Origin: Anseranas semipalmata
Lineage: Eukaryota > Chordata > Aves > Anseriformes > Anseranatidae
Direction: 5' to 3'
DNA length: 64,000 nucleotides
Assembly: GCA_013399115.1 (NCBI GenBank)
Contig: VXAA01003157.1
Location: 837,239 to 901,238 of the forward strand
Shown piece by piece: positions 62,873-64,000 of the stretch (positions are counted from its first letter, which is position 1; every line of letters begins with the position of its first letter). A program made the translations under genes and the position numbers. Under the pieces are notes generated by a model. That model searched no databases. It had not been told where the DNA came from and worked only from the letters and a program-made list of their open reading frames with translations.

Positions 62873-63176
62873 ATCACAGAATCATAGAATCATTTAGGTT
62901 GGAAAAGACCTCTAAGATCAAGTCCAACCATTAACGTAGCACTACCAAATCTACCACTAAACCATGTCCCTAAAGCACCACAGCTACAGTTATTTTAAAT
63001 ACCTCCAGGGATGGTGACTCAACCACTTCCCTGGGCAGCCTGTTCCAATGCCTCACAACCCTTTCAGTGAAGAAATTTTTCCTAATATCCAACCTAAACC
63101 TCCCCATGTGCAACTTGAGGCTATTTCCTCTTGTCCTATCACTTGTTGCTTGGGCGAAGAGACTGACCCCCATCTC
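62873..63176 (-). mobile_element. 5'-truncated CR1 LINE carrying a filler at its 5' junction
   Basis: Inverted CR1 from its tail (ATCACAGAATCATAGAATCA, TTTAGGTTGGAAAAGACCTC) through ACCTCCAGGGATGGTGACTC, CTTCCCTGGGCAGCCTGTTC and TGTGCAACTTGAGGCTATTT to GAAGAGACTGACCCCCATCTC. CR1 similarity stops at about 63176. The next sequence is the right arm of the 103-bp inverted repeat, overlapping the CR1 end by about two bases (TC). The tail and the ORF2 C-terminal region are well preserved. Confidence 0.95.
62970..63173 (-). pseudogene. CR1 ORF2 C-terminal remnant, open frame
   Basis: Minus-strand frame without stops over 67 codons. It holds [39 protein letters not shown] and [20 protein letters not shown], the conserved CR1 ORF2 C-terminus. 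There is no catalytic domain because of 5' truncation. The intact frame suggests a comparatively young insertion. Confidence 0.9.
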
Positions 63177-63277
63177 ATCTGTTGTTGGTTATGACATAGC
63201 ACTACTTCTCTCAGTGTACCACACTTACACCGTATTGAAGACCAGCAACAAACCACAAGAAGCCAGCAAATTTTCCT
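63175..63277 (-). repeat. 103-bp inverted repeat, right arm (CR1 5' junction filler)
   Basis: Exact reverse complement of 59100-59202. It starts at the 5' truncation point of the minus-strand CR1 and ends at 63277, where unrelated sequence (ATAGTGTTAACATC) follows. It is therefore placed as extra material between the CR1 5' end and the target DNA. Confidence 0.95.
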
Positions 63278-64000
63278 ATAGTGTTAACATCTGGTTGTAA
63301 TGTAAGTATGCATATTTACATCCATTATTTTAATGTGGCAGTCTACATGATAGCAACACCAAAGAAGTTCCTTAAGCGCAGATCCTACCTTAAATTTAAA
63401 AAAATGGTTTATGCAAATACATTTGTGTGTTTCCTCATTAAGGACAATATCTTTTTTCCTTTCTTTGTAATTTAAAAATTAAATTGTTAAATGACCTGAC
63501 TGTGCATCTGCACTTTTACTACTTAAAAACTGAACATACACATTCAGAAAATCAAGATGTACAAGGGTACATTAAAAATGAGGAATTTTTATTTCATTTC
63601 ACATGGAATAGCATTTCACATGTTTTGCTTTGAGGTTTGTGATCAAACCTGTTTAAGCCTTATTAACATATGTCATGTTTTCCCTGAATTCAGGAAGACT
63701 ATGCATAGTCTAAATTTGCCAGACCTTTCAGTATAGTGAGCAGAGCTGTCTTGATAGCTGAAATGTGCTAATTTACAAGTGATTTTATATTTTCTTATGA
63801 GTATTTCATACAATGTTATTATGCATCAAATAAAAATTCAAAGTCTAATTATACAGGACACATGCCTCTAGAGGGACACATTATTTATTCCTATCCTTCA
63901 AGTATTAGAAATATGGTGTGATGTCAACCAACCCCTGTGTTCATTCAGACCCCTGGAAGCAGTCTGCAACACAGACAGATTCAGCAGATGCTTATGTAAA
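63278..64000. other. Unique AT-rich non-coding DNA
   Basis: No gene or repeat recognised to the end of the window. Confidence 0.55.

Noticed and set aside
1..64000. tRNA, rRNA or other structured RNA genes
   Set aside because: No tRNA A/B box pair with a cloverleaf and no rRNA or snRNA wording was recognised on either strand by eye.

Overview
This window looks like bird nuclear DNA. It is AT-rich, and essentially every interspersed repeat I recognise is a CR1-type LINE. Many of these end in the avian CR1 3' signature, tandem copies of ATTCTRTG. I see no L1, Alu or other mammalian SINE-rich pattern and no bacterial gene organisation. The exact species cannot be read from the sequence. I found no convincing host protein-coding exon, tRNA, rRNA or CRISPR array. 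The window is best described as a gene desert or the interior of a very large intron. Its only recognisable coding material is decayed CR1 ORF2 (endonuclease/reverse transcriptase).

Layout: 1-3.3 kb is anonymous unique DNA. At 3.3-4.1 kb lies an old, internally deleted minus-strand CR1 with an endonuclease remnant. At 5.0-5.2 kb is a MIR/CORE-SINE-like relic. At 6.2-7.4 kb is a plus-strand CR1 with a readable reverse transcriptase. From 7.4 to 27 kb the DNA is mostly unique, with one short CR1 tail at 13.6 kb and an AT-microsatellite cluster at 14.4 kb. From 27 to 37 kb CR1 pieces (27.1, 29.8, 31.6, 35.3 and 37.1 kb) mix with strand-biased polypurine microsatellites (29.9, 30.5, 33.2, 33.5 and 35.6 kb, the last holding a 311-base assembly gap). 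From 42.5 to 49.1 kb there are two sizeable minus-strand CR1s flanking a GC-rich block at 46.5-46.95 kb. From 53 to 64 kb there are short CR1 tails, a GC-richer block at 57.9-59.05 kb of possible LTR or other repeat origin, and a pair of CR1 insertions at 62.7-63.2 kb.

The most unusual observation is a perfect 103-bp inverted repeat. One arm is unique-looking sequence at 59100-59202. The other, at 63175-63277, begins exactly where the CR1 at 62.87 kb is 5'-truncated. The simplest reading is that the CR1 reverse transcriptase switched template and copied a nearby locus as filler. Second is a recurring pattern in which purine microsatellites sit inside old CR1 copies at the element's own A/G-rich stretches. 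Third is a set of single-N positions lying at repeat junctions, one of which may hide about 300 bp of a CR1.

No genes act together here. What regulatory content there might be is limited to weak candidates: a GC-rich block with splice-like borders, and a TATA-like site with a 42-codon frame. All family assignments come from recognising conserved CR1 motifs by eye, not from a database search.
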